Assembly: GCA_012267385.1 (NCBI GenBank)
Contig: JAAXGW010000027.1
Span: 1-62,908, forward strand
Direction of reading: 5' to 3'
DNA length: 62,908 bases
Source: OMG group bacterium
GTDB taxonomy: Bacteria > Pseudomonadota > Gammaproteobacteria > Pseudomonadales > Azotimanducaceae
Part shown: positions 38,862 to 50,187 of the stretch, in pieces
How positions within the stretch are numbered: position 1 is the first letter of the stretch
Layout: each line of letters opens with the position of its first letter
Program-made: the position numbers and the translations under genes
The notes under the pieces: generated by a model
Database searches by the model: none
Told to the model about the DNA's origin: nothing
What the model saw: only the letters and a program-made list of their open reading frames with translations

Positions 38862-39226
38862 TTCAGAGTGAGACTGTACTCGACGTTGCTGACAACAGTG
38901 GCGCTCGTCGAGTTCAATGTATAAAAGTACTTGGAGGATCCCGTCGCCGTTACGCTCACATCGGTGATGTCATTCGCGTGACTGTTAAAGAAGCCATGCC
39001 CCGGAGTCGTGTTCGTAAAGGTCAACTCTTACGCGCCGTTGTGGTCCGGACCAAAAAGGGTGTGCGACGACAAGACGGCTCAGTGATTCGTTTTGACCAG
39101 AACGCTGCGGTACTTGTGAACGAAGCCAAAGAGCCAATCGGTACACGAATCTTTGGACCTGTGACTAGGGAACTTCGAGCGCGCGACTACATGCGCATTA
39201 TTTCTTTAGCTCCGGAGGTACTGTAA
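38858..39226 (+). CDS. rplN: 50S ribosomal protein L14
   Basis: This 122-residue intersubunit protein begins [20 protein letters not shown] and has [20 protein letters not shown] and [13 protein letters not shown]. It is the first gene of the classical spc set. Confidence 0.97.
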   Translation: MIQSETVLDVADNSGARRVQCIKVLGGSRRRYAHIGDVIRVTVKEAMPRSRVRKGQLLRAVVVRTKKGVRRQDGSVIRFDQNAAVLVNEAKEPIGTRIFGPVTRELRARDYMRIISLAPEVL

Positions 39227-39228
39227 CG

Positions 39229-39540
39229 ATGCGTCGCATTCAAGTCGATGATGAGGTGATCATTTTGACGGGCAAAGATAAAGGTCGAACAGGCGATGTG
39301 GTCGAATTTAGGGGTGAAGACCGAGTGATTGTTAGTGGTATTAACGAAATCACACGGCACACTCGAGCACTAAAACCAGGAGATCGCCACGGTCGTCTAC
39401 AAAAAGAAGCACCCCTTCACATCTCCAATGTTGCTATTCTCAATCCAGAAACTGAAAAAGCTGATAAGGTGGGTATTCGGATCGAAGACGGAAAGAAAGT
39501 TCGCTACTTTAAATCAAATGGTGCCGTAATTGAAGACTAA
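39229..39540 (+). CDS. rplX: 50S ribosomal protein L24
   Basis: This 103-residue assembly initiator has the KOW segment [20 protein letters not shown] followed by [20 protein letters not shown]. It follows rplN after two bases. Confidence 0.96.
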   Translation: MRRIQVDDEVIILTGKDKGRTGDVVEFRGEDRVIVSGINEITRHTRALKPGDRHGRLQKEAPLHISNVAILNPETEKADKVGIRIEDGKKVRYFKSNGAVIED

Positions 39541-39547
39541 CGGTCAG

Positions 39548-40087
39548 ATGAATAGTCTGCAACAGAAGTACGTAGAAGAGATTCGACCTCAGCTAATGGC
39601 CGACCAGGGTTACACGTCGGTCATGCGCGTCCCGAAGATTGTAAAAGTCACTCTCAACATGGGTGTCGGTAAGGCGATCGCAGACCGAAAATTACTTGAC
39701 GGAGCAGTGGACGACCTCACGAAAATAGCTGGACAGAAGCCGAAAATCACACGCGCTCGTATATCGGAAGCAGCATTCAAAATCCGTGCGGGTAATGCAA
39801 TCGGTTGTAAGGTTACTTTACGTCGAACCATCATGTACGAGTTTGTGGAACGACTTATTGGGATCGCGATTCCGCGGATGCGAGATTTTCGAGGGTTGAG
39901 TCCACGAGCATTCGATGGGCGCGGAAACTATTCGCTTGGGATTACAGAGCAGATTATTTTTCCCGAAATCGACTATGACAAGATCGATTCCCTCCGTGGT
40001 TTAAACGTCACTATTACCACAACGGCTCGCGACGATGCCGAGGGACTAGCGTTATTGAAAGCCTTCAACTTTCCCTTTAGGAGCTAA
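39548..40087 (+). CDS. rplE: 50S ribosomal protein L5
   Basis: This 179-residue 5S-binding protein matches the E. coli length exactly when started at the ATG at 39548 ([16 protein letters not shown]). An upstream TTG at 39530 would overlap rplX and add six unsupported residues. [39 protein letters not shown] and [14 protein letters not shown] are present. Confidence 0.96.
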   Translation: MNSLQQKYVEEIRPQLMADQGYTSVMRVPKIVKVTLNMGVGKAIADRKLLDGAVDDLTKIAGQKPKITRARISEAAFKIRAGNAIGCKVTLRRTIMYEFVERLIGIAIPRMRDFRGLSPRAFDGRGNYSLGITEQIIFPEIDYDKIDSLRGLNVTITTTARDDAEGLALLKAFNFPFRS

Positions 40088-40089
40088 CG

Positions 40090-40395
40090 ATGGCGAAAAA
40101 ATCCATGCTTGAGCGCGAGAAGAAACGACAACAGACCGTTGCGAAGTACGCGGCAAAACGAGCTGAATTGAAGGCTAAAGTTAATGACCGCGCACTCGAT
40201 GATGATGCGCGCTGGGAAGCGCAGTTGCAATTACAACAACTTCCTCGCAATGCGAACCCTGTACGGCTCCAACGTCGGTGCGAAATCACCGGTCGACCAC
40301 GCGGTGTGTATCGCCGCTTCGGCTTAGGGCGGACTAAGCTGCGCGAGGCCGCAATGCGCGGTGAGATTCCCGGACTTAAGAAATCTAGTTGGTAA
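40090..40395 (+). CDS. rpsN: 30S ribosomal protein S14
   Basis: This 101-residue zinc-free type of S14, the same length as in E. coli, has [20 protein letters not shown] and [18 protein letters not shown] at the C-terminus. No CXXC zinc motif is present. Confidence 0.97.
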   Translation: MAKKSMLEREKKRQQTVAKYAAKRAELKAKVNDRALDDDARWEAQLQLQQLPRNANPVRLQRRCEITGRPRGVYRRFGLGRTKLREAAMRGEIPGLKKSSW

Positions 40396-40400
40396 TTCTT

Positions 40401-40793
40401 ATGAGCATGCAAGATCCGATTTCTGATTTTCTCACACGCATTCGCAACGCTACGATGGCCGCAATGTTGACAGTGTCGATGCCGAATTCAAAGATCAAGG
40501 AAGCAATCTGCCAAGTACTGCTAGATGAAGGATACATTCTGGGTTATTCGGTCGATAAATCCTCAAAACCAACTCTCACCGTGGAGTTGAAGTACATAGA
40601 AGGTGTCCCGGTAATTGAAGAGTTAAAGCGTATCAGTCGCCCAGGTCTACGTACCTACAAAACCAAAGATGAACTACCAAGTGTAAATGGAGGCTTAGGC
40701 ATCGCGATTGTGAGTACGAATCAAGGTTTAATGACGGACCATGCAGCACGTCGTGCCGGTGTTGGCGGCGAGGTGTTGTGTACAGTCTTCTAG
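40401..40793 (+). CDS. rpsH: 30S ribosomal protein S8
   Basis: This 130-residue protein begins [20 protein letters not shown], which aligns with E. coli from the ATG at 40401; an earlier in-frame start at 40389 lies inside rpsN and is rejected. The C-terminus [19 protein letters not shown] is typical. In E. coli S8 represses the spc operon. Confidence 0.97.
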   Translation: MSMQDPISDFLTRIRNATMAAMLTVSMPNSKIKEAICQVLLDEGYILGYSVDKSSKPTLTVELKYIEGVPVIEELKRISRPGLRTYKTKDELPSVNGGLGIAIVSTNQGLMTDHAARRAGVGGEVLCTVF

Positions 40794-40804
40794 GATGATT
40801 TGAG

Positions 40805-41335
40805 ATGTCACGCATTACAGAGCGAGAAGTAAACATCCCTTCAGGAGTGGAAGTGGTTGTTTCAACCACAGCAATACGGGTCAAAGGTAAGCATGGTGAA
40901 TTATCGGTACCGCGTGCCGATGGTGTGAGTGCGAAAAAGCAACAAGACTCTCTGTTCATAAAAACCAAAGGAACTTCCAGACATGCTCGCGCAATGACCG
41001 GTACCGTCAATGCGCTAGTGCAGAACATGATTAAAGGAGTATCTGAGAAGTGGGAGAAACGACTGCAAATTGAAGGCGTAGGGTATCGTGCTCAGCTTCA
41101 AAATAATCGTCTCATAATGCAGTTGGGATATTCGCATTCAGTCGAATTCGAGCCACCTCAAGGCATAGAGCTGACTCTCCCTTCACCTACAGAGATTGTA
41201 GTTTCTGGTGTTGACCGTCAGCTTGTCGGTCAGGTTGCCGCCGACATCCGAAGTAAGCGTCCACCGGAACCATACAAGGGGAAGGGGATACGCTATCAAG
41301 GCGAATACATAAAACGAAAAGAAGTGAAGAAATAA
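40805..41335 (+). CDS. rplF: 50S ribosomal protein L6
   Basis: This 176-residue two-domain protein has NIPSGVEVVVSTTAIRVKGK at the N-terminus, LQIEGVGYRAQLQNNRLIMQ and the C-terminal signature RPPEPYKGKGIRYQGE. Confidence 0.97.
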   Translation: MSRITEREVNIPSGVEVVVSTTAIRVKGKHGELSVPRADGVSAKKQQDSLFIKTKGTSRHARAMTGTVNALVQNMIKGVSEKWEKRLQIEGVGYRAQLQNNRLIMQLGYSHSVEFEPPQGIELTLPSPTEIVVSGVDRQLVGQVAADIRSKRPPEPYKGKGIRYQGEYIKRKEVKK

Positions 41336-41348
41336 ACATAGTTGAGCT

Positions 41349-41699
41349 ATGAGTACTAAACATCGATCTAGGTTGAGACGAGCGAAACGCTCACGAATTA
41401 AGATGCGCGAACTAGGCGCGGTTCGTTTGAGTGTACATCGAACTTCTCAACACATCTATGCTCAGATAATCGACAGTTCTGGTCAAGAAGTCTTGGCGCA
41501 GGCGTCAACACTCGACAAGTCCTTGAAGTTGAAGAAGACTGGCAACAAAGAAGCCGCCAAAAAGGTCGGTGCGACTATTGCAACAAGAGCCAAAGACATC
41601 GGCGTATCGAAAGTAGCGTTCGATCGGTCAGGCTATTTATACCACGGTCGGGTTAAAGCACTAGCGGATGAAGCGCGTAATCAAGGGTTGGAGTTCTAA
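41349..41699 (+). CDS. rplR: 50S ribosomal protein L18
   Basis: This 116-residue 5S-binding protein has [20 protein letters not shown] and [20 protein letters not shown]. It follows rplF by 13 bases and precedes rpsE by two. Confidence 0.96.
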   Translation: MSTKHRSRLRRAKRSRIKMRELGAVRLSVHRTSQHIYAQIIDSSGQEVLAQASTLDKSLKLKKTGNKEAAKKVGATIATRAKDIGVSKVAFDRSGYLYHGRVKALADEARNQGLEF

Positions 41700-41701
41700 A
41701 C

Positions 41702-42211
41702 ATGGCATACTCAGAAGAAATTCGAGAAGAGGGATTGGTCGAAAGACTTGTTTCCTCGACTCGCGTTGCGAAGACTGTCAAAGGTGGACGACAACTTTCA
41801 TGGACGGCACTGTCGGTCGTGGGTGATGGCGCTGGCAGAGTTGGGTTCGGTCGCGGAAAAGCTCGAGAACGCGCGGAAGCAATCGAAAAATCGGGACAGG
41901 CAGCAAGGCGAAATATGTTTGACGTTGAGCTCAACGGAGTTACGCTCTGGTACCCGATCGTTGCCAAGCATGGCGCTTCCAAAATATTTATGCAACCCGC
42001 ATCCGAAGGTACTGGAGTAATTGCAGGCGGTACGATGCGTGCTGTACTTGAAGCAGCCGGCGTCCGCGACGTACTCGCTAAGTGCTATGGTTCAACTAAC
42101 CCTACTAATGTCGTACGTGCAACGGTTAAAGGACTAGTCAATATGCGCTCGCCGCGGATGGTAGCACTTAAGCGCGGTAAAACTGAAGAGGAAGTTCGCG
42201 GTCATGAGTAA
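41702..42211 (+). CDS. rpsE: 30S ribosomal protein S5
   Basis: This 169-residue protein of the mRNA entry side has the spectinomycin loop [20 protein letters not shown] intact, followed by [17 protein letters not shown], where Arg replaces the Tyr of E. coli. [17 protein letters not shown] and [18 protein letters not shown] follow. It overlaps rpmD by eight bases. Confidence 0.96.
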   Translation: MAYSEEIREEGLVERLVSSTRVAKTVKGGRQLSWTALSVVGDGAGRVGFGRGKARERAEAIEKSGQAARRNMFDVELNGVTLWYPIVAKHGASKIFMQPASEGTGVIAGGTMRAVLEAAGVRDVLAKCYGSTNPTNVVRATVKGLVNMRSPRMVALKRGKTEEEVRGHE

Positions 42212-42410
42212 AAAGACTACAGCGAAAAAGTTGCACGTGCGCCTCGTGAAGAGTAATTCGGGTCGGCTTAAAAAACATCAGGCATGCGTACGTGGTCTTG
42301 GCTTACGACGTATTGGACACGAAGTAGAAGTAATAGATACTCCCGCGGTGCGGGGGATGATAGATCAGGTTAGCTATCTTCTCGAAGTAACGGAAGCATC
42401 GGCAAAGTGA
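42204..42410 (+). CDS. rpmD: 50S ribosomal protein L30
   Basis: This 68-residue protein (E. coli 59) contains [20 protein letters not shown] and [20 protein letters not shown]. The start lies inside rpsE and its stop overlaps the rplO start. Confidence 0.95.
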   Translation: MSKKTTAKKLHVRLVKSNSGRLKKHQACVRGLGLRRIGHEVEVIDTPAVRGMIDQVSYLLEVTEASAK

Positions 42411-42841
42411 AACTAAACGAATTAACACCAGCACCAGGTAGTAGAACTACGCCAAAGCGTGTTGGGCGCGGTGGTTCATCTGGTTATGGGAAGACCTGTG
42501 GTCGCGGTCACAAAGGTCAGTGCTCGCGCTCGGGTGGTGGCGTTCGCCGAGGCTTTGAAGGCGGGCAGCTTCCATTGCAGCAACGAATTCCAACTTTTGG
42601 CTTTCGCTCTCGAGTTCAACGGATAACAAGTGAAGTCCGATTGCACGAACTTGGTGCTGTTGAAGGAGACGTAGTTGACCTACAGAGTCTAAGACAAGCG
42701 GGGCTTATCACCGCGAATATTAAACGAGTCCGCATCGTTCAATCCGGCCATTTAGACAGAGCTCTGACTATACGTGGGGTTAAGGTCACCAAAGGCGCAA
42801 GCACGGCAATTGAAGCTGCTGGTGGGAAGGTAGAAGAATAG
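42407..42841 (+). CDS. rplO: 50S ribosomal protein L15
   Basis: This 144-residue protein starts at GTG overlapping the rpmD stop. It has [40 protein letters not shown] and [17 protein letters not shown]. Length equals that of E. coli. Confidence 0.96.
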   Translation: MKLNELTPAPGSRTTPKRVGRGGSSGYGKTCGRGHKGQCSRSGGGVRRGFEGGQLPLQQRIPTFGFRSRVQRITSEVRLHELGAVEGDVVDLQSLRQAGLITANIKRVRIVQSGHLDRALTIRGVKVTKGASTAIEAAGGKVEE

Positions 42842-42848
42842 GGATCTA

Positions 42849-44180
42849 ATGGCTACCACGGCACCAGCATTAGCAGGAGTTCAAACCGGCACCACAGAAC
42901 TACGAAAGCGTCTTCTTTTCGTATTGTTCGCGTTACTGGTGTATCGCATAGGTACCCATATTCCGGTCCCTGGGATCGATCCGGTAGCATTGCAGCGTTT
43001 GTTCGATGCACAGCAGGGCGGAATTCTCGATCTCTTCAATATGTTTTCTGGAGGCGCGCTAGAACGAATGAGTATTCTCGCTCTAGGCGTCATGCCTTAT
43101 ATCACTTCAAGCATCATCATGAATTTGCTGACGATGATGTATCCACGCTTGAACCAACTTCGCAAGGAAGGGGAGTCAGGTCGACGTAAGATCACCAAGC
43201 TGACCCGCTACGGGACTTTAGTCATTGCGATCGTCCAAGGAGTTGCGCTTACAAGCACGCTGATTGCCCAAGGATTACCGTTTGAAGGTAGTTCGACGTT
43301 TGGATTTTTCTTTATTGCGCTAGTCACTCTGGTTACAGGCGCTCTATTTATGATGTGGCTTGGTGAGAAAATCACCGAACATGGAGTTGGCAACGGGATT
43401 TCATTGCTGATATTTGCTGGGATTGTGTCTGGCTTTCCTGCAGCTATCGCTGGAGCGTTTGAGTTAGCTCGAGATGGTACGATACACATGTCAGTTCTCT
43501 TAGTAATCCTGGTCGTTGCGATTGGTTTAGTTGGCTTCGTAGTATTCATCGAACGAGGTGAGCGTCGCATCACCATTCATTACGCCAAGCGCCAGCAGGG
43601 ACGCCGGATGGTGCAAGGTCAGACCAGTCATCTCCCTTTCAAAATAAATATGGCAGGGGTAATCCCTGCAATATTTGCTTCAAGCTTGTTGCTTGCGCCG
43701 GCTTCTATGTCTCAGTGGTTTGGGCAGAACGAAGGCTTGGGCTTCTTGCAGGAAATTTCATTGATATTGAGTCCTGGACAACCACTATACATACTGTTGT
43801 TCGCGGCGGGGATAATTTTCTTTAGCTTCTTTTACACCGCAATTGTGCGAGACCCGAAAGAACTTGCTGACAATTTAAAGAGGCAAGGAGCATACATACA
43901 AGGTATACGGCCAGGTCAACAAACCGCTGATCACATCGACGATATCACCACTAAATTAACAATTTTTGGGTCCTTGTATGTCACTTCGGTGTGTTTACTT
44001 CCAGAACTCATGCGCGCGTTTTTTGACGTTCCTCTTCAATTAGGTGGTACGGCGTTGCTGATTGTGGTTGTAGTCGCGATGGATTTCATGTCTCAAGTCC
44101 AAGCACACTTACTTTCCAGCAATTACGCAAAGTTGATGGAAAAATCGAACTTACGCAACTATAGTCGTCGAACACGGTAG
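42849..44180 (+). CDS. secY: preprotein translocase subunit SecY
   Basis: This 443-residue channel protein has ten hydrophobic segments. Family blocks include RIGTHIPVPGIDPVALQRLF, LGVMPYITSSIIMNLLTMMY, GNGISLLIFAGIVSGFPAAI and the cytoplasmic loop RRITIHYAKRQQGRR. It lies between rplO and rpmJ as in E. coli and works with SecE encoded earlier in the window. A Syd homologue, which binds SecY, is encoded at 51737. Confidence 0.97.
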   Translation: MATTAPALAGVQTGTTELRKRLLFVLFALLVYRIGTHIPVPGIDPVALQRLFDAQQGGILDLFNMFSGGALERMSILALGVMPYITSSIIMNLLTMMYPRLNQLRKEGESGRRKITKLTRYGTLVIAIVQGVALTSTLIAQGLPFEGSSTFGFFFIALVTLVTGALFMMWLGEKITEHGVGNGISLLIFAGIVSGFPAAIAGAFELARDGTIHMSVLLVILVVAIGLVGFVVFIERGERRITIHYAKRQQGRRMVQGQTSHLPFKINMAGVIPAIFASSLLLAPASMSQWFGQNEGLGFLQEISLILSPGQPLYILLFAAGIIFFSFFYTAIVRDPKELADNLKRQGAYIQGIRPGQQTADHIDDITTKLTIFGSLYVTSVCLLPELMRAFFDVPLQLGGTALLIVVVVAMDFMSQVQAHLLSSNYAKLMEKSNLRNYSRRTR

Positions 44181-44204
44181 GATTTTTCAGGCGTTCAGTA
44201 GATT

Positions 44205-44321
44205 ATGAAAGTTAGAGCATCCGTAAAGAGAATGTGTAGAAACTGCAAGGTTGTGCGGCGTAAGGGTCGCGTCTACGTGATTTGTAAAACAGAACCAAGA
44301 CACAAACAGAGGCAGGGTTAG
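44205..44321 (+). CDS. rpmJ: 50S ribosomal protein L36
   Basis: This short gene encodes 38 residues, [20 protein letters not shown] through EPRHKQRQG, the same length as E. coli L36. It has the zinc-binding set C-X2-C then C and H (Cys11, Cys14, Cys27, His33). It begins 24 bases after secY, and rpsM begins only five bases after its stop. Confidence 0.96.
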   Translation: MKVRASVKRMCRNCKVVRRKGRVYVICKTEPRHKQRQG

Positions 44322-44326
44322 AGCAT

Positions 44327-44683
44327 ATGGCACGATTTTCTGGCGTAAATATCCCAGACAATAAACACGCATCAATATCTTTAACATACATCTTCGGTAT
44401 TGGGCGAAGTACGGCTCGCAAGGTGTGTGGTACCGCAAACGTAGAGCCCGATAAGAAAATTCAAGACTTATCTGAGGAAGAACTGAATCGCTTGCGTACA
44501 GCCGTGGATGAAATAACGGTTGAGGGAGACCTTCGACGAATCAATTCAATGAATATCAAGCGTCTTATGGACCTACGCTGCTATAGGGGGGTACGTCATC
44601 GACGAAATTTACCTGTTCGAGGACAACGGACGCAAACGAATGCGCGTACCCGAAAAGGACCACGCAGAATCATTAAGAAATAG
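44327..44683 (+). CDS. rpsM: 30S ribosomal protein S13
   Basis: This 118-residue head protein begins [20 protein letters not shown] and has [11 protein letters not shown] and the basic C-terminus [19 protein letters not shown]. The five-base spacing from rpmJ leaves no room for the S4-binding pseudoknot leader of the E. coli alpha operon. Confidence 0.97.
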   Translation: MARFSGVNIPDNKHASISLTYIFGIGRSTARKVCGTANVEPDKKIQDLSEEELNRLRTAVDEITVEGDLRRINSMNIKRLMDLRCYRGVRHRRNLPVRGQRTQTNARTRKGPRRIIKK

Positions 44684-44685
44684 TC

Positions 44686-45099
44686 ATGGCTGAAAAGGGA
44701 AAAAGAGGAACACGTGAGAGTGCCGCTGCGCGACGACGTGGCAAACGTATCGTAACAGACGGTCTTGCACACATTCATTCGTCTTACAACAACACCATCA
44801 TTACGTTTACAGATCGTCAGGGCCGTACTATCGGTTGGTCGAGTGCTGGAGCTGCAGGATTTAAGGGTACTCGAAAGAGTACAGCATTTGCGGCACAGAC
44901 CGCGGCTGAGGGCGTAACCACCAATGTGATTGAAAATCATGGGTTAAAGAGCGTCGACGTGTTCGTCAAAGGACCAGGTCCAGGTAGAGAATCGTCAATC
45001 CGCGCGATGAATGCCGGAGGACTCCGGATCAACAGCATAACCGACGTAACACCAATTCCGCACAACGGATGTCGCCCTCCGAAAAAGCGGAGACCATAA
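44686..45099 (+). CDS. rpsK: 30S ribosomal protein S11
   Basis: This 137-residue platform protein has [38 protein letters not shown] and the C-terminal [17 protein letters not shown]. It has a slightly longer basic N-terminus than E. coli. Confidence 0.97.
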   Translation: MAEKGKRGTRESAAARRRGKRIVTDGLAHIHSSYNNTIITFTDRQGRTIGWSSAGAAGFKGTRKSTAFAAQTAAEGVTTNVIENHGLKSVDVFVKGPGPGRESSIRAMNAGGLRINSITDVTPIPHNGCRPPKKRRP

Positions 45100-45109
45100 G
45101 GGATCTAGC

Positions 45110-45742
45110 ATGGCACGATATACTGGACCAAAATTGAAGCTCTCTCGTCGGGAAGGTACCGATCTGTACCTGAAAAGCGGTGTTCGCCCCCTTGATGAGA
45201 AATGTAAAGAGAACAAAATCCCTGGAGAGCAGGGGGCACGTCGCGCCGTGGGCGGCGGTCGAATGTCCGACTATGGGATTCAGTTACGCGAGAAACAAAA
45301 GGTACGTCGCTTGTACGGGGTCCTTGAAAAACAGTTTCGCAATTACTATAAAAAAGCAGACCAACAAACAGGTGCGACAGGTGTAAATCTACTCGTGCTG
45401 TTAGAGTCTCGATTGGATAATGTTGTATATCGTTCTGGGTTTGGTTCTACCCGCGCAGAGTCTAGACAACTGGTGACTCATAAAGCAGTTAGAGTGAACG
45501 GCGCGGTGGTGAATATACCGTCGTATCAGGTACACCCCGGCGATGAAATTTCTATCGGTCCCAAGCAACGCCAGCAGCACCGTATCGGTATGGCGATGGA
45601 ACTTGCGGTTTTGCGTGGTTATGTTGAGTGGATTGAAGTCGATGCTGAAAACAAGAGCAGCGTGTTTAAACGATTGCCCGATAGAGAAGAATTACCACGC
45701 GAGATTCAAGAAAATCTCATCGTAGAACTGTATTCCAAGTAA
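45110..45742 (+). CDS. rpsD: 30S ribosomal protein S4
   Basis: This 210-residue protein nucleates 16S assembly. [39 protein letters not shown] and the S4 RNA-binding domain [20 protein letters not shown] are clear. No zinc-binding cysteine set is present. Confidence 0.97.
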   Translation: MARYTGPKLKLSRREGTDLYLKSGVRPLDEKCKENKIPGEQGARRAVGGGRMSDYGIQLREKQKVRRLYGVLEKQFRNYYKKADQQTGATGVNLLVLLESRLDNVVYRSGFGSTRAESRQLVTHKAVRVNGAVVNIPSYQVHPGDEISIGPKQRQQHRIGMAMELAVLRGYVEWIEVDAENKSSVFKRLPDREELPREIQENLIVELYSK

Positions 45743-45783
45743 TAGCAAAGTCTACACAGAATACTCGGAGGATTAATTAACCT

Positions 45784-46755
45784 ATGAACACAATGGGTAC
45801 TGACCTATTGCAAGCAAGCGATTTAGAAATTGAAACGCTCAGTCCAACGCGCGCACGTGTTGTACTTACTCCTTTAGAGCGTGGTTACGGCCACACCATT
45901 GGAAATGCACTTCGACGAATCCTTTTATCTTCGATGCCAGGTGCGGCGATTACAGAGGTTACCGTCGATAACGTTCTACATGAATACTCTACGTTAGCTG
46001 GTGTTCGGGAGGACATGTTAAATATCTGTCTAAATCTCAAGGGTGTCGCTGTACGGCTCAATGGGCGTGACGAGAGTTCGATGCGTTTGTCGGCTACGGG
46101 TCCAGGAGAAGTGTCCGCTGGTGATTTCATCCATGGAGATGACATTCAAGTAGTCAATCCAGAGCATCATTTGTGTACCTTAAACGAACATGGATCGATT
46201 CGAATTGACGCCGTTGTCGCTAGAGGTCGAGGATATCAGCCTGCAGATCAACTCTCTATTAGTGAAGAAGACAAAGTCATTGGACGGTTGCGATTAGATG
46301 CGTCTTACAGCCCAATGCGAAGCGTTGATTACAAGGTGGAAAAGACTCGCGTGGAACAACGCACAGACATGGATAAATTGATCCTGACACTGGAATCAAA
46401 TGGTACGATCGGACCGGAAGAAGCCGTTCGACATGCAGCGACTATTCTGACGCAACAGCTTGCGCCTTTCGTTGACTCAGACTTGTTGAAGGAGGTCTTT
46501 CAAGCACAAGAAGCTACGAACATTGATCCATTCTTGTACGAATCCATCGACGCGTTAAATTTGAAGACAAGATCTATCAATTGCTTAAAGGGAGAGAATA
46601 TCGCGTCTATTGGAGAATTAGTACAACAGACCGAGGAAAGCCTCTTTCGAACTCCGAATTTAGGTCGCAAGTCTCTCACGGAGATCAAAGAAGAGCTTGC
46701 CTCTCGAGGTCTCTCTTTGGGCATGACCATTCCTGGTTGGAAACATCAGTCATAG
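45784..46755 (+). CDS. rpoA: DNA-directed RNA polymerase subunit alpha
   Basis: This 323-residue assembly subunit has an N-terminal domain with [20 protein letters not shown] and [15 protein letters not shown]. The C-terminal domain [20 protein letters not shown] keeps the Arg equivalent to E. coli Arg265, which contacts UP elements, and ends with [26 protein letters not shown] precedes the start by a few bases. Confidence 0.97.
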   Translation: MNTMGTDLLQASDLEIETLSPTRARVVLTPLERGYGHTIGNALRRILLSSMPGAAITEVTVDNVLHEYSTLAGVREDMLNICLNLKGVAVRLNGRDESSMRLSATGPGEVSAGDFIHGDDIQVVNPEHHLCTLNEHGSIRIDAVVARGRGYQPADQLSISEEDKVIGRLRLDASYSPMRSVDYKVEKTRVEQRTDMDKLILTLESNGTIGPEEAVRHAATILTQQLAPFVDSDLLKEVFQAQEATNIDPFLYESIDALNLKTRSINCLKGENIASIGELVQQTEESLFRTPNLGRKSLTEIKEELASRGLSLGMTIPGWKHQS

Positions 46756-46808
46756 TTCGGTTCTAATTCAAAAAAAACGTCAAACACATTTGAAGTCAGA
46801 GACGCGTT

Positions 46809-47192
46809 ATGCGACATTTAAAGAGCGGCAGACACCTTAATCGAACATCTTCGCATCGGAAGCGAATGTTTGCGAATATGTGCGTGTCCCTCATCGAGCA
46901 TGAGCAAATTCAGACTACCGTGCCCAAAGCCAAAGAATTACGTCGGTTCATCGAACCACTCGTTACCCGAGCGCGCGAGGACACGGTAGCAAATCGACGA
47001 TTGGTGTTCGCACAGTTACGGAGCAAAGCTGCGGTAGGGAAACTATTCACCGAACTCGGTCCACGTTATCGGGAGCGTCCGGGTGGTTTCACGCGTATCG
47101 CCAAGGCTGGATACCGCCAGGGTGATTCCGCGCCCGTGTGTTTTATCGAATTTGTCGACCGACCGTTAGAGGAAGTAGCCGACGAAGAATAA
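46809..47192 (+). CDS. rplQ: 50S ribosomal protein L17
   Basis: This 127-residue protein begins [20 protein letters not shown] and has [14 protein letters not shown] and [20 protein letters not shown]. The length matches E. coli. It ends the ribosomal cluster and converges with uvrA. Confidence 0.97.
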   Translation: MRHLKSGRHLNRTSSHRKRMFANMCVSLIEHEQIQTTVPKAKELRRFIEPLVTRAREDTVANRRLVFAQLRSKAAVGKLFTELGPRYRERPGGFTRIAKAGYRQGDSAPVCFIEFVDRPLEEVADEE

Positions 47193-47203
47193 CCTTCGTT
47201 TTA
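47182..47203 (+). terminator. weak hairpin between rplQ and uvrA
   Basis: ACGAAG (47182-47187) and CTTCGT (47194-47199) form a 6-base-pair stem over the rplQ stop codon, followed by TTTT counted with the stem end. It is short and could be coincidental, but it is the only terminator-like structure in the convergent gap. Confidence 0.3.
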
Positions 47204-47210
47204 GGAGGTA

Positions 47211-50075
47211 TTAAGCGGTCTGCGCTAGCGTCTGCGCGCGTATCAATGCTCTTTTGAGAAAAGAGCTGGTGTGTGACTCGGAACACCCGCTAATTTCTTC
47301 TGGCGTACCCGTTGCGACAATCTCGCCTCCTCTCGCTCCTCCCTCTGGTCCCAGATCGATGATCCAATCCGCAGTTTTGATTACATCCATGTTGTGCTCA
47401 ATCACAACCACGGTATTACCGTGATCTCGAAGTCGAGTCAATACGCTCAACAGCAGTTTAATGTCATGGAAGTGCAACCCGGTGGTGGGTTCGTCGAGAA
47501 TGTATAGATTTCTCCCCCGATCTCGCTTGGATAATTCTCGAGACAATTTGACACGCTGAGCTTCCCCACCGGACAGAGTGGTTGCACTCTGCCCCAAGCG
47601 TACATAGGAGAGTCCTACATCCAACAGCGTTTCGAGTTTGTGCTTTATGTTAGGGATAGCTTGAAAAAACTCGTATGCTTCCTCAATTGTCATATTTAGC
47701 ACTTCGTGAATGTTCTTGCCCTTGTATTTGACTTCAAGTGTCTCCCGGTTGTATCTTTTACCTCCGCAGGTTTCGCAGGTAACATAAACATCGGCCAAAA
47801 AGTGCATCTCCACTTTAATTAGTCCATCGCCGCGGCACGCTTCACAGCGACCGCCTTTTACATTAAAACTAAATCGACCCGGTTTATAACCTCGAATCCG
47901 AGCCTCACTAGTCTTGGTAAACAGTTCTCGAATGGGTGTAAAGAGACCGGTGTAGGTTGCGGGATTAGATCTTGGTGTCCGGCCGATTGGACTCTGGTCG
48001 ATGTTTACCACTTTTTCTAAGTTTGATAATCCTCTGACTTCACTATGAGGTAATGCGCTTACGCTTGTAGTACCGTTCAGTTGTCGCGCGGCAACAGGGT
48101 ATAGAGTGTGGTTTATCAACGTAGACTTTCCGGAACCGGATACTCCCGTTACACAGGTTAGCAGGCCGATGGGAATTTCGACATTGACGTCTTTTAGGTT
48201 ATTTCCTTGAGCGTTGTTGATGCCGATAGTCTTCTGCTTCGAGTACTTTGTTCGGGAGACTGGGATTTCGATCGATTGTTTGCCTGTCAAGAATTGCCCG
48301 GTCAACGACCGTCGCTCATGAAGAACTTTTGGTAGTGGTCCGTGTACAACAATCTCACCTCCGTGTACACCAGCTCGAGGGCCGATGTCAACGATGTTAT
48401 CTGCAGTGCGGATTGCTTCTTCATCGTGTTCAACTACGATTACTGTATTTCCAATGTCGCGGAGGTGCGTCAATGTTGACAGTAACCGGGCATTGTCTCG
48501 TTGGTGGAGTCCGATGGATGGCTCGTCAAGGATGTACATGACTCCAACCAGCCCAGCGCCGATTTGGCTCGCCAGTCGGATACGTTGCGCTTCGCCACCC
48601 GACAAAGAGCTAGCGGCACGATCTAGAGTCAAGTAATTCAATCCAACGTTTACCAAGAACCTCAACCTAGCTTTAATTTCTTTGAGCACCTTTTCGGCAA
48701 TTATTGCTTGTTGGCCGGCGAGCTCGATTCTTGTAAAGAAATTCAATGCTTGCTCGATAGAGAGAGCAGTGATGTCTGAGATGGAAGAGTTACTCACAAA
48801 GACGTGTCTGGATTCTTCGCGTAAACGGCTACCTAAACACCCCGAGCAGTGAGTAATACTCATAAACGGATGTAACTTTTCTCTTACGTCTTGCGACGTT
48901 GTGTTCTGATAACGACGTTGCATCGTGCCGATGATGCCACGAAAGCGAATTTTGTGGGTTCGCATGCGGGACTTGCCTCTAAATTGCACCGCCAATGGTT
49001 CAGGTGCTCCGTAAAGCAAAACCTGTTTAAACTTTTTCGGTAGCCTTTTGTAAGGTCGATCAATATCACACTTCATACGACGCGCTACTGCTTCGACGAT
49101 TGCCCATTGCCACGATGTTGATCGATCCCAACCGATAACGGCACCCTCGGCTAGTTTCAAGCGCTGGTCCGCGACGACAAGCGCAGGGTCAAACTCTACC
49201 TCTGTACCCAAGCCGTCGCAAGCAGTGCACGCACCCGTAGGACTATTGAATGAAAACATTCTCGGTTCGAGTTCGCTGATGCTATAGGAACATTGAGAAC
49301 AACCAAACTTTGAAGAGAAAGTCAGTTCTTCCCAAGACTCTTCGATGGGTGCTACAATCGCTACTTCATCAGCAAGCTTAAGAGTAGTTTCAAATGACTC
49401 TGCTAGCCTTTGTTCGATACCTTCGCGTACGACCAAACGATCAACAACGACTTCGATTGTGTGTTTCTTATATCGATCGAGAGCCGGAGGGTGTTCTAGT
49501 GTTGTGACTAACCCATTCACTCTCGCGCGGACAAAACCATTAGCTACTAAGTCCGAAAATACATGGACATGCTCTCCTTTACGTTCGGAAACAATTGGCG
49601 CTAGCACCATGATTCGCGACTCTGGAGGAAGATCCATTACCGAGTCTACCATTTCACTGATGGACTGTGCAGTCAACGGTAGATTGTGGGTTGGACATCT
49701 TGGCTCACCTGCGCGTGCAAACAAAAGTCGGAGATAGTCGTATATCTCAGTGATCGTACCAACGGTGGAGCGAGGATTGTGCGATGTCGACTTTTGTTCA
49801 ATTGAGATTGCTGGTGACAGACCCTCAATGTGGTCTACGTCTGGTTTGTCCATCATCGAGAGAAACTGCCGCGCGTATGCTGACAGCGATTCCACGTACC
49901 GACGTTGTCCTTCAGCGTACAACGTATCGAACGCCAAGGAAGATTTCCCCGATCCGGACAGACCCGTGATTACGGTGAGTTTATCCCTAGGTATATCGAG
50001 GTCGATGTCTTTTAAATTGTGGGTTCGCGCACCTCGAATGGATATATTGGTACTAGGGTGGGTCAACGTTGTCAC
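47211..50075 (-). CDS. uvrA: excinuclease ABC subunit A
   Basis: This 954-residue damage-recognition ATPase of nucleotide excision repair has two ABC modules. The first Walker A is GLSGSGKSS (about residue 40) and the second GVSGSGKST (about 650). Signature sequences [16 protein letters not shown] and [16 protein letters not shown] are present. Zinc sites are formed by [10 protein letters not shown] with CTACDGLG and by CEACRGDGL with CETCGGKRY. The start is GTG at 50075. A sigma-70-like promoter lies just upstream. No SOS (LexA) box was seen. Confidence 0.97.
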   Translation of the reverse strand: MTTLTHPSTNISIRGARTHNLKDIDLDIPRDKLTVITGLSGSGKSSLAFDTLYAEGQRRYVESLSAYARQFLSMMDKPDVDHIEGLSPAISIEQKSTSHNPRSTVGTITEIYDYLRLLFARAGEPRCPTHNLPLTAQSISEMVDSVMDLPPESRIMVLAPIVSERKGEHVHVFSDLVANGFVRARVNGLVTTLEHPPALDRYKKHTIEVVVDRLVVREGIEQRLAESFETTLKLADEVAIVAPIEESWEELTFSSKFGCSQCSYSISELEPRMFSFNSPTGACTACDGLGTEVEFDPALVVADQRLKLAEGAVIGWDRSTSWQWAIVEAVARRMKCDIDRPYKRLPKKFKQVLLYGAPEPLAVQFRGKSRMRTHKIRFRGIIGTMQRRYQNTTSQDVREKLHPFMSITHCSGCLGSRLREESRHVFVSNSSISDITALSIEQALNFFTRIELAGQQAIIAEKVLKEIKARLRFLVNVGLNYLTLDRAASSLSGGEAQRIRLASQIGAGLVGVMYILDEPSIGLHQRDNARLLSTLTHLRDIGNTVIVVEHDEEAIRTADNIVDIGPRAGVHGGEIVVHGPLPKVLHERRSLTGQFLTGKQSIEIPVSRTKYSKQKTIGINNAQGNNLKDVNVEIPIGLLTCVTGVSGSGKSTLINHTLYPVAARQLNGTTSVSALPHSEVRGLSNLEKVVNIDQSPIGRTPRSNPATYTGLFTPIRELFTKTSEARIRGYKPGRFSFNVKGGRCEACRGDGLIKVEMHFLADVYVTCETCGGKRYNRETLEVKYKGKNIHEVLNMTIEEAYEFFQAIPNIKHKLETLLDVGLSYVRLGQSATTLSGGEAQRVKLSRELSKRDRGRNLYILDEPTTGLHFHDIKLLLSVLTRLRDHGNTVVVIEHNMDVIKTADWIIDLGPEGGARGGEIVATGTPEEISGCSESHTSSFLKRALIRAQTLAQTA

Positions 50076-50095
50076 TTCAAAAAAATAAACGAACT

Positions 50096-50124
50096 AGTTT
50101 AGCAAGAATGCATGCGTTTTTCAA
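50096..50124 (-). promoter_or_regulatory. sigma-70 promoter of uvrA
   Basis: On the minus strand TTGAAA (-35, 50124-50119), a 17-base spacer and TAAACT (-10, 50101-50096) lie 20 to 50 bases before the uvrA start codon. No CTGT-N8-ACAG operator overlaps it. Confidence 0.55.
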
Positions 50125-50187
50125 TCTCAGCGGTGAGTTTTACTAATCAGTTGTCTAGAATTTGAGCATCGAATAGGAATCCCGTCA

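Noticed and set aside
50076-50187. SOS (LexA) box in front of uvrA
   Set aside because: No CTGT-N8-ACAG or close variant is present in the uvrA-ogt gap; only a sigma-70-like promoter is seen.
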